Part shown: positions 1 to 5,306 of the stretch, one piece after another
How the letters are laid out: every line of letters starts with the position of its first letter
Position numbering within the stretch: position 1 is the first letter of the stretch
DNA from: Deltaproteobacteria bacterium
Lineage (GTDB): Bacteria; Desulfobacterota; Desulfarculia; Adiutricales; Adiutricaceae
Direction of reading: 5' to 3'
Assembly (NCBI GenBank): GCA_031278795.1
Contig: JAITJT010000028.1
Location: 1-7,347 of the forward strand
Length of the DNA stretch: 7,347 nt
Position numbers and translations under genes: made by a program
Notes under the pieces: generated by a model
What the model was told of the DNA's origin: nothing
What the model saw: only the letters and a program-made list of their open reading frames with translations
Database searches by the model: none

Positions 1-488
1 CTTCCGGAGATGTAGATTATTATCATGAGTATGGCGTAGTAGATGGCGTAGAGGGCCTTTTGCCGCAAGTCAGCGCCCACCTTGGGGCCCACCATCTCCT
101 GGCGGCGCACCTCGTAGTTAGCTGCCCCAAAGCTAGTCTCCAGGGTGCTCAGAACCTCATTTATCAAGCTTTCATCTATGGCGCCCCGGGGGTTTTGGAA
201 CTGGATGAGGTACTCGTTGTCACCGCTTTCCCCGAAGTCCTGGATGCTGGAGACGTCCAGGCCCGCGTCCAACAGGTTGGCGCGCAGGGCATCTTGGGAG
301 AGGTTCTGGTCATCAAACCTCACCTGCACCAGGAGCCCGCCCTTGAAGTCCACGCCCAAGTTGAGGCCCCGGTGGGCCAGGATGGAGACGATGGAGATAA
401 AGATGAGGATTCCGGATATGAGGAAGGCTATGTTGCGGTTTCCTATGAAGTTTATGCGGGAGTCGGGTTTTATTATTTCTATGGACAT
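1..488 (-). CDS. secF: Protein translocase subunit SecF, N-terminal 162 residues (cut by window edge)
   Basis: SecF pairs with SecD in the inner membrane and uses the proton motive force to help pull preproteins out of the SecYEG channel on the periplasmic side. The frame opens with ATG at 486-488 (protein begins MSIEIIKPDS) and stays open to base 1. Visible are a short cytoplasmic N-terminus, a first membrane helix at about residues 20-37, the family motif GVDFKGG at 45-51, the periplasmic domain at about 55-130, then VGPKVGADLRQKA (133-145), which in this family leads into the second membrane helix (about 147-160). Family members are about 290-320 residues, so roughly half is missing, only because the window ends. 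No strong Shine-Dalgarno precedes the ATG. The gene lies 81 bp downstream of secD on the same strand and is probably co-transcribed with it. Identity is secure. Confidence 0.95.
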   Translation of the reverse strand, partial: MSIEIIKPDSRINFIGNRNIAFLISGILIFISIVSILAHRGLNLGVDFKGGLLVQVRFDDQNLSQDALRANLLDAGLDVSSIQDFGESGDNEYLIQFQNPRGAIDESLINEVLSTLETSFGAANYEVRRQEMVGPKVGADLRQKALYAIYYAILMIIIYISG

Positions 489-520
489 TCTAAACCGTGA
501 ATTGTTGATTTATTTGTGAA

Positions 521-546
521 GCCTGGAAATCCAAGGGCTTCCAGGT
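521..546 (-). promoter_or_regulatory. Hairpin in the secD-secF spacer
   Basis: CCTGGAA (522-528) and TTCCAGG (539-545) form a perfect 7-bp stem around a 10-nt loop, and a G-U pair (521/546) can extend it. It lies between the secD stop and the secF start. No T-run follows on the minus strand, so it does not look like an intrinsic terminator. By inference it could be an mRNA stability or processing element that sets the SecD:SecF ratio. The structure is visible; the function is not. Confidence 0.45.
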
Positions 547-569
547 GAGGGATATAAGGGATAAGCTTG

Positions 570-2159
570 TTAGATGCTGATTCTATCCACCTTGGTGTAC
601 TTAAGCGCCATGTCGAAGATCCACCTGGAGGCGAATATGGCCGTGAACATGGAGGATATTATGCCTATGATGAGCGTCACGGCGAATCCCCTTATGGGGC
701 CGGAGCCGAACTGGTAGAGCACCATGGCCGCCAAGATGGTGGTCACGTTGGCGTCGAAGATGGTCCAGAAGGCCCTGTCGAAGCCTCCGGAGACGGAGGT
801 GACGGGCCCGTGGCCCTGTCTTATCTCCTCTCTTATGCGCTCAAATATTAAAACGTTGGCGTCCACCGCCATGGCCAAGGTGAGCACCAACCCAAAGATT
901 CCAGGAAGCGTGAGTGTGGCCCCCAGCATGGCCAGAAGCCCCAGGATGATGGGGAAGTTCATGAGGAGGGCCAGATCCGCCACCACCCCGGACCAGCGGT
1001 AGTAGAAGATGAGGAAGGCCAAGATTAGGCAGAGGCCCAAGGCCCCGGCCGAGAGTCCCTGGCGGATGGAGTCTTTGCCCAAGGATGGGCCCACGGTGCG
1101 CTCCTCCAGGATGGAGACCGGCGCCGGCAGGGCGCCGGCTCTTAAGATTACGGATAGCAGGTTCGCCTCATCTAGGGTGAACCTCCCCTCTATGTAGGCC
1201 TCGCCCCCGGGTATGCGCGAGCGAATGACCGGGGCGCTATAGACCACACCGTCTAGGACGATGGCGAGCCTACGTTGGGTGTACTGCTCGGTTATGTCGG
1301 CGAAGTCCCTGGCGCCCTTGGCGTCAAAGCGGATGGAGACCCGTGGGTCCCCAAAGTCCCCCCTGAAGGTTCTGGCGTCCGTCAAGGTGTCTCCGGTCAT
1401 CAGGGTCTGCTTCCTAAGAAGTATAGGCACCTCAATCTCCTCCCCGTTTAGGGGATTGGTGCTCTTCTCCATATAGACCTCGGTTCCGGGAGGGGCACCG
1501 TCTCTTAAGGCCTCTTCCGCTGAAATGGGGCCGTTGTCCACCAGCTTGAACTCCAACACTGCCGTCTTCCCAATGAGCTCCACGGCCTTCTCCGGGTCGT
1601 CGAAACCAGGTAGCTGGATGACTATGCGGTCCTCCCCCTGGGGCCTGATGTCGGGCTCGGCCACCCCGAAGGCGTCCACCCGGTTGCGTATGGTCTCCAG
1701 GGCCTGGCGGGCGGTCATGGTCTTGATGTTTTCTATCTCATCCTTGGTTAAGGTGAGAACCATCTTCTGAGGGGTATCGCTCTTGATTTCCAGATTGACG
1801 AAATAGTCGCGGATAAGCTCCTCGAGGTCCTTTTTGGGAGTGGAATCTGAGAGTGTCAGGTCAATATCTAGGGACTGGTCGTTGTCCACCAAGATGCCCG
1901 GGAGCTTCCTGTCCACTATGCGCCTTCTGAGCTCATCTGCCGTGCGCCTGGCGTTGTTCTTGAGGGCCACGTCCAGGTCAACCTCCATCACCAGATAGAT
2001 GCCTCCCTTGAGGTCCAGGCCCTGGTTTATGACCTTGTTGGGGAGGAAGCCGGGAGGCTCATCATTATCACCCCTGAGAAAGGTGGGAAGGAGATAGATG
2101 GTTCCGATTATGAGTACCAGGGCGAGTACTATTCCCCGCCAGGTGAGATTGTGCTTCAT
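570..2159 (-). CDS. secD: Protein translocase subunit SecD
   Basis: SecD is the larger half of the proton-driven SecDF accessory complex of the Sec translocon, in the inner membrane with a big periplasmic domain. The 529-residue product is complete. It shows membrane helix 1 (about 8-27), the motif GLDLKGG (47-53), a long periplasmic region (about 55-365, including ETIRNRVDAFGVAEPDI at 155-171 and LDGVVYSAPVI at 302-312), then five more helices from about 370 to 515. The family signature AVDANVLIFERIREE (431-445) contains Asp433, which corresponds to the conserved membrane aspartate needed for proton flow. The length matches the short SecD of many non-enteric bacteria (E. coli SecD is 615). 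A weak GAGG lies 10 nt before the ATG. The gene is preceded by yajC, 227 bp upstream, and followed by secF. That large AT-rich upstream gap allows a promoter of its own, though none is clear. Confidence 0.97.
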   Translation of the reverse strand: MKHNLTWRGIVLALVLIIGTIYLLPTFLRGDNDEPPGFLPNKVINQGLDLKGGIYLVMEVDLDVALKNNARRTADELRRRIVDRKLPGILVDNDQSLDIDLTLSDSTPKKDLEELIRDYFVNLEIKSDTPQKMVLTLTKDEIENIKTMTARQALETIRNRVDAFGVAEPDIRPQGEDRIVIQLPGFDDPEKAVELIGKTAVLEFKLVDNGPISAEEALRDGAPPGTEVYMEKSTNPLNGEEIEVPILLRKQTLMTGDTLTDARTFRGDFGDPRVSIRFDAKGARDFADITEQYTQRRLAIVLDGVVYSAPVIRSRIPGGEAYIEGRFTLDEANLLSVILRAGALPAPVSILEERTVGPSLGKDSIRQGLSAGALGLCLILAFLIFYYRWSGVVADLALLMNFPIILGLLAMLGATLTLPGIFGLVLTLAMAVDANVLIFERIREEIRQGHGPVTSVSGGFDRAFWTIFDANVTTILAAMVLYQFGSGPIRGFAVTLIIGIISSMFTAIFASRWIFDMALKYTKVDRISI

Positions 2160-2264
2160 TTAAGGCCCGCCTCGCCCGGAACATCCAAACTCCATGGTGG
2201 ATTGCGCCGGGCATGTATTATTCTCTTATGGAAATGGTTTAACTTGGTATAGAGCTACAAACTT

Positions 2265-2328
2265 ATTGAGCTTAAAGCGTAAAGTGCTGAAAGCATATTG
2301 AGCTTAAAGCATATAGTACATAAAGCAT
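2265..2328. repeat. 32-bp tandem duplication in the yajC-secD spacer
   Basis: Two head-to-tail 32-bp units (2265-2296 and 2297-2328) match at 27 of 32 positions. Both begin ATTGAGCTTAAAGC and end AAAGCAT. The second unit runs into two perfect copies of the heptamer CATAAAG (2319-2332). The 227-bp spacer around it (2160-2386) holds no plausible gene. The array lies about 105 bp upstream of the secD start, so it would be in the leader of a yajC-secD transcript or near a secD promoter. Confidence 0.85.
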
Positions 2329-2333
2329 AAAGA

Positions 2334-2360
2334 TTAAAAAACGTAAAAACGTTTTTTTAA
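2334..2360 (-). terminator. AT-rich inverted repeat after yajC, possible weak terminator
   Basis: TTAAAAAACGT and ACGTTTTTTTAA face each other across an AAAA loop, starting 26 bp past the yajC stop. On the minus strand the right arm ends in a run of T. The stem is almost all A-T apart from the CG steps, so termination would be weak or partial at best. It could equally be a by-product of the CGTAAAAA repeat family also seen upstream of yajC. Confidence 0.25.
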
Positions 2361-2386
2361 CGCGACAAAGATAAGACTAGAAAGAG

Positions 2387-2812
2387 CTACTTGCCCTCGT
2401 CAGGCTTAGTGAGGCTCACGTTTTTGGAACTGTCCGCGCCCGCTGAAACGGAGGTGTCGGCCCCTGGCCTTACGACTCCGGCCACGGCGGTTCTGGCGAT
2501 CTTCACCCGCACGTCCGGGGCAATCCTCAAGGTGATCTCCTTTTGATCCACTGCGGTAACGATTCCTAAAAGCCCTCCGTTGGTCTGGATGCGATCACCT
2601 TTTTGGATGCTATCCAGCATGCTCTGGCGTTCCCTCTGCTGCTTTTTCTGCGGTCTCAGCATGAGGAAATAGAAGATTAGGATAAAGCCCACGATGAATA
2701 TGATGAGCTGGGCGCCGCCTCCCCCGGAGCCTTGGGCCGCGCCCTCGCCGCCTGTCTGGCTGGGGGCCGCCGCGAAGGCCTGGGCGGCTGTTAGGAGAAG
2801 AAGATTGGTCAT
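2387..2812 (-). CDS. yajC: Sec translocon accessory protein YajC
   Basis: YajC is a small single-span inner-membrane protein that associates with SecD and SecF. This 141-residue product has a hydrophobic N-terminus (1-16), a Gly/Ala/Ser-rich linker (17-34), one membrane helix (about 35-52), the family motif FYFLMLRPQKKQQRE (47-61), and the conserved cytoplasmic segment around KGDRIQTNGGLLGIVTAV (71-88). A Ser/Ala/Thr-rich tail follows from about 117. It is somewhat longer than E. coli YajC (110), the extra length being in the N-terminal linker and the tail. The N-terminus could be read as a short signal peptide cut near AAA, but that is uncertain. The start is fixed by AGGGAG 9 nt upstream. 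It lies between tgt and secD on the same strand, the usual order for this cluster, but with a long repeat-filled leader. Confidence 0.95.
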   Translation of the reverse strand: MTNLLLLTAAQAFAAAPSQTGGEGAAQGSGGGGAQLIIFIVGFILIFYFLMLRPQKKQQRERQSMLDSIQKGDRIQTNGGLLGIVTAVDQKEITLRIAPDVRVKIARTAVAGVVRPGADTSVSAGADSSKNVSLTKPDEGK

Positions 2813-2821
2813 TATGGTGGA

Positions 2822-2827
2822 CTCCCT
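2822..2827 (-). promoter_or_regulatory. Shine-Dalgarno of yajC
   Basis: AGGGAG on the minus strand, 9 nt before the yajC ATG. It is clearer than the sites of tgt, secD or secF, and it sits directly beside the 9-bp A/T-tract array, so the mRNA just upstream of it would be U-rich. Confidence 0.7.
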
Positions 2828-2832
2828 GTAGC

Positions 2833-2949
2833 ATATAAAAATGGAAAAAAAGGAAAAATTGGAAAAAACAAAAAAAACGTAAAAAACGTAAAAAACGTAA
2901 AAATAGGAAAAAACGTAAACCTAGGAAAAAAAAGAAAAGATGGAAATAG
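2833..2949. repeat. 9-bp-period A-tract array between tgt and yajC
   Basis: From 2833 to 2949 the + strand can be written as about 13 units of 9 bp, each a 2-3 base head (TGG, AGG, CGT) and a run of about six A. Examples are TGGAAAAAA at 2842 and 2860, AGGAAAAAT at 2851, CGTAAAAAA at 2878 and 2887, AGGAAAAAA at 2905 and 2923. The phase is held across degenerate units (2869, 2914, 2932). On the minus strand, which is read from tgt to yajC, this becomes a T/U-tract leader ending 6 bp before the yajC Shine-Dalgarno. Regularly spaced A-tracts are expected to bend DNA, and U-rich leaders can bind ribosomal protein S1 or Hfq. Neither role is shown here. Confidence 0.8.
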
Positions 2950-2962
2950 GGACGCGCGCCTA

Positions 2963-2972
2963 GCGGGCCCGC
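2963..2972. repeat. GC-rich perfect palindrome downstream of tgt
   Basis: GCGGGCCCGC is a perfect 10-bp palindrome inside a short GC-rich island (2951-2972), between the tgt stop and the A-tract array. With no loop it makes a poor RNA hairpin. In the tgt direction it precedes the T-rich array by about 15-30 nt, so an imperfect terminator-like arrangement is possible but not convincing. Confidence 0.35.
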
Positions 2973-3005
2973 ATTACTTTTACTGTTGCCAAAGACGGAT
3001 CAGCC

Positions 3006-4139
3006 TTAGCTGGCTGGATCCCCGTGGGCGTATGAGCTGAAAAACTCTTTATAATAGTCTAGGTAGCTACCTGTTTTCAAGCTTTTCCGTGCCTTGTGTA
3101 TCAGCTGAAAGTAAAAATGGAGGTTGTGGAGGGTTCCTAGCCTTATGAAGAGGGGCTCGCGGTTCTGGTGGAGGTGCCTGAGATAGGCCCGGGAGAAGTT
3201 TTGACAGGTGTAGCAGGCGCAGCCTTCCTCCGGGGGCAAGGGATCACTTTTGTAGCGGGCGTTGTTGAGGTTCAGGGGGCCTCTATGGGTAAATAGCTGG
3301 CCGTTTCTGGCGTTTCTGGTGGGAAGCACGCAGTCGAACATATCAGCCCCTAGCCTGATGCCGTCCAGGATGTCCAAGGGTGTCCCCATGCCCATGAGGT
3401 AGCGGGGCCTATCCTCCGGAAGGGCGCTGAAACTGGCCTCTATGGCCTCTAACCTAATCTCCCTGGGCTCACCCAGGGCGAGTCCGCCCGCGGCGTAGCC
3501 AGGAAGCTCAAGGGATGCGAGCTCTGAGGCCGAGCGCACCCTTAGGTCAGGATAGACGCCCCCCTGAGAGATACCAAAGAGCATTTGACCAGAATCTTTA
3601 TTCCAGGCCGCCTGGGAGCGCTTGGCCCAGGCGTAGGTGAGCTCCATGGAGCTTATGGCCTCCTCTCTGGTGGCTGGATAGGCGGTGCACTCATCTAGGG
3701 CCATCATGATATCCACCCCCAAAAGGGTCTGCACCTCCACGGCCCTCTCCGGGGTGAGCACAACCTTGTCCCCGTTGTAGGGGGAACTGAAGGTCACCCC
3801 CTCCTCGGTTATCTTCCTAAGCTTGGCTAGAGAGTGCACCTGGAACCCGCCCGAGTCGGTTAATATGGGACCCTTCCAGCCCATGAAGCGGTGGATGCCC
3901 CCTAGGGAGTTAATAAGCTCGGCCCCGGGTCTGAGCATGAGATGGAAGGTGTTGGAAAGGACGATTGTAGCCCCCAGCCTCTCCAAATCGTCCGGGGCCA
4001 GGCCCTTGACCGCGGCCCGGGTACCCACCGGCATGAAGAGGGGTGTCTCCACCTGGCCGTGGGCGGTCACTAAATGCCCGCACCTCGCCTTGCTTGAGGG
4101 GTCCCTCTCTGTTACGCTGAAGTGTTCTATGTGGCTCAT
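3006..4139 (-). CDS. tgt: tRNA-guanine transglycosylase (queuine tRNA-ribosyltransferase)
   Basis: TGT swaps guanine-34 in the anticodon of GUN tRNAs (Asp, Asn, His, Tyr) for the queuosine precursor preQ1, in the cytoplasm. The 377-residue product is complete and of normal length. Diagnostic features are TPLFMPVGTRAAVKG (32-46), LSNTFHL (61-67), LTDSGGFQV (93-101) with catalytic Asp95, SQGG (191-194), AAGGLALGE (216-224), and MFDCVLPTRNARNG (267-280) with nucleophile Asp269. The zinc site is Cys307, Cys309, Cys312 and His338, every one at the E. coli position plus five. No Shine-Dalgarno is evident just before ATG 4139, but the N-terminus fits the family and no closer start exists. It heads the tgt-yajC-secD-secF row. 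queA, often upstream in this cluster, is absent; the next gene is divergent. Confidence 0.97.
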   Translation of the reverse strand: MSHIEHFSVTERDPSSKARCGHLVTAHGQVETPLFMPVGTRAAVKGLAPDDLERLGATIVLSNTFHLMLRPGAELINSLGGIHRFMGWKGPILTDSGGFQVHSLAKLRKITEEGVTFSSPYNGDKVVLTPERAVEVQTLLGVDIMMALDECTAYPATREEAISSMELTYAWAKRSQAAWNKDSGQMLFGISQGGVYPDLRVRSASELASLELPGYAAGGLALGEPREIRLEAIEASFSALPEDRPRYLMGMGTPLDILDGIRLGADMFDCVLPTRNARNGQLFTHRGPLNLNNARYKSDPLPPEEGCACYTCQNFSRAYLRHLHQNREPLFIRLGTLHNLHFYFQLIHKARKSLKTGSYLDYYKEFFSSYAHGDPAS

Positions 4140-4229
4140 GCTGAAGTCTTGGGGAATCGTTTCCAGGTGCTTAGGGCTTAGCTTAACTATCTTAGGAAGC
4201 CGGGAGCATATAGTCCCTCTTTCCCAGCT

Positions 4230-4264
4230 CTAAAAAAGACACATTACCTAAAAAACCTCTCCTT
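4230..4264 (-). promoter_or_regulatory. Strong Shine-Dalgarno plus four-codon mini-ORF, in frame upstream of tgt
   Basis: On the minus strand AAGGAGAGG (4256-4264) is followed 11 nt later by ATG (4242-4244), then TGT CTT TTT and a TAG stop (4230-4232), encoding only M-C-L-F. The ATG is exactly 35 codons upstream of the tgt ATG in the same frame, and no other stop intervenes. It could be a leader peptide, a broken N-terminal extension, or chance. The Shine-Dalgarno is better than anything directly before tgt. Confidence 0.4.
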
Positions 4265-4391
4265 GGAAAGAGAGTAAGCAAAATTTTTTGCTAAGCCTTA
4301 GGGTTTTTTTGGCTTTTTTTCATCATAAAAGGCCACTGCGGCGTTCGAGGCAATTTTTAGGAGAAAGGCTTGGGAAATTTTTTTTGTCTCT

Positions 4392-4451
4392 CTACATGGC
4401 TATCTACATGGCTATCTACATGGCTATGAACATGTCTATGAACATGGCTAT
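4392..4451. repeat. 12-bp tandem repeat, five units
   Basis: Three identical units CTACATGGCTAT (4392-4403, 4404-4415, 4416-4427) are followed by GAACATGTCTAT (4428-4439) and GAACATGGCTAT (4440-4451). A partial unit beginning GAAC follows. The second block shares a changed first two bases, which suggests stepwise duplication. Twelve bases is four codons, so the array stays open in more than one frame on both strands (for example MAIY repeats on plus and HVDS repeats on minus) without this implying a gene. Confidence 0.9.
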
Positions 4452-4655
4452 GAACCCGGACAAATTTTAGCTTTTGAAGAGAAGATGTGCCAAAAAATCT
4501 TTTTTTTGTGTTAAATTGTCTAATTTGCCCAAGGCCCGGACATTTTTTTTGGAAATTTCCTCCCTCAAGCTTAGGTATCGGAGGTAAAATCAAGGAGATG
4601 GGCCTTTTTTTGGGGATTGGGCTCTTTGTGAGCCAAAATACAAGAGAAATCTTTT

Positions 4656-4660
4656 GGGAG
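4656..4660 (+). promoter_or_regulatory. Shine-Dalgarno of the lipoprotein gene
   Basis: GGGAG lies 6 nt before ATG 4667. With the lipoprotein signal peptide that begins at this ATG, it decides the start against the longer in-frame reading from GTG 4487. Confidence 0.6.
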
Positions 4661-4666
4661 CGTCTC

Positions 4667-5269
4667 ATGAACAGAACCAAGCTTATTATCATCCTTTTTA
4701 TGGGGGTACTCTTGACGGCCTGCGTGGGTTCCAAGAGGCTCAATCTGGGCTTCCTGCCCGTCGCTGGAGCACAGCTTAAGGCCGGTAACGTCTTTTTGGT
4801 GGTTAAAGACACCCGGGCCAACCGCAGCGTGGTGGGGCCCAAGGCCTTGGAGAAGAACCTCTTCAAGGGGAGCCAGAACGGGGAGATGGACCTCCTGGTA
4901 ACGCTCCCCTCCGGGCAAAAGGTGGCCCGCTCCAAGCTAAATATCACTGAGCTTGTCTATGAGGCCGTAAAAGAGCGCCTGAGGCTCCAGGGCATAACAG
5001 CCGCCCCCAACAACGTGAACGCCAAGGCCAGGGTCACCATCAACATAGCCGACTTCGTCTTGGAGGCCCAGGGGACGGACGCCGTGGCCCATGTGAGGCT
5101 GGAATCGGTCATTGAGGGTCCGGACATGCAGCGGGTCACCCGCAGCTGGGCCGAGGCCGATAGCTCCAAGTTCAAGCTAATTGGCGACATGGGCGGGGCC
5201 GAGAGCCTGGGTGACGCCCTCACCTTGGCTGTCAACCGTTTGAACTTCGCGAGCCTCAATGAGTATTAA
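4667..5269 (+). CDS. Outer-membrane lipoprotein, tentatively YajG-like
   Basis: The 200-residue product starts with a classic lipoprotein signal peptide: Arg3 and Lys5, a hydrophobic core (6-16), and the lipobox L-T-A-C with Cys19 as the lipidated residue. Residue +2 is Val rather than Asp, which predicts sorting to the outer membrane, facing the periplasm. The mature part has NVFLVVKDTRANRSVVGPKA (41-60), a helix with ELVYEAVKERLRLQG (95-109), the strand ARVTINIADFVLE (121-133), and a C-terminal DALTLAVNRL (183-192). This strand, D-x-R, helix, strand order resembles the YajG/Lipoprotein_16 family of uncharacterised lipoproteins; the assignment is by pattern only and no function follows from it. 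I chose ATG 4667 over the in-frame GTG 4487 because the signal peptide would otherwise be buried. RNase J follows 37 bp downstream on the same strand, so the two are probably one transcription unit. Confidence 0.85.
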   Translation: MNRTKLIIILFMGVLLTACVGSKRLNLGFLPVAGAQLKAGNVFLVVKDTRANRSVVGPKALEKNLFKGSQNGEMDLLVTLPSGQKVARSKLNITELVYEAVKERLRLQGITAAPNNVNAKARVTINIADFVLEAQGTDAVAHVRLESVIEGPDMQRVTRSWAEADSSKFKLIGDMGGAESLGDALTLAVNRLNFASLNEY

Positions 5270-5306
5270 ACTAATATAAAGCTAATAACAAAGCGAACCT
5301 AATAAT

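Larger units (their letters stand above)
4140..4666. other. Divergent intergenic region, 527 bp, AT-rich and repeat-bearing
   Basis: This separates tgt (minus) from the lipoprotein gene (plus) and should carry the promoters of both units. I could not pick out a convincing -35/-10 pair for either. It holds a strong Shine-Dalgarno with a four-codon mini-ORF on the minus strand (4230-4264), a 12-bp tandem repeat (4392-4451), and six T7-T8 tracts on the + strand (4304-4310, 4314-4320, 4378-4385, 4500-4507, 4543-4550, 4605-4611). A small hairpin GGCTC-TTTGT-GAGCC sits at 4620-4634, just before the lipoprotein start. Open frames here are short, repeat-coded or antisense and do not look like genes. 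Confidence 0.7.

Noticed and set aside
60..500. Plus-strand open frames over secF and secD
   Set aside because: They are antisense to SecF/SecD, whose family motifs are unmistakable on the minus strand.
2841..2882. Tiny plus-strand Lys/Glu-rich ORF (13 codons) in the A-tract array
   Set aside because: It is a by-product of A-runs, with no Shine-Dalgarno and no context.
4198..4215. TATGCT as a -10 box for tgt (minus strand)
   Set aside because: No acceptable -35 hexamer at 16-18 bp spacing, so I do not call it a promoter.
4278..4310. Terminator-like AGCAAAATTTTTTGCT followed by CTAAGCCTTAG and a T7 run
   Set aside because: The palindromes have two-base or one-base centres and cannot form proper hairpin loops; there is no gene just upstream on the plus strand to terminate.
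4288..4470. Plus-strand open frame of 60 codons from a TTG, with a periodic MAIY/MAMN end
   Set aside because: No Shine-Dalgarno, rare start codon, and nearly half the peptide is just translation of the 12-bp repeat.
4487..4666. 60-codon in-frame extension of the lipoprotein, from GTG
   Set aside because: It would bury the signal peptide and lipobox; its composition comes from T-tract spacer DNA, and GGGAG marks ATG 4667 as the start.
4357..4947. Long minus-strand open frame of 196 codons from a GTG
   Set aside because: It is antisense to the lipoprotein gene over most of its length, ends in the 12-bp repeat, has no recognisable domain, and the opposite strand has a clear signal peptide and lipobox.
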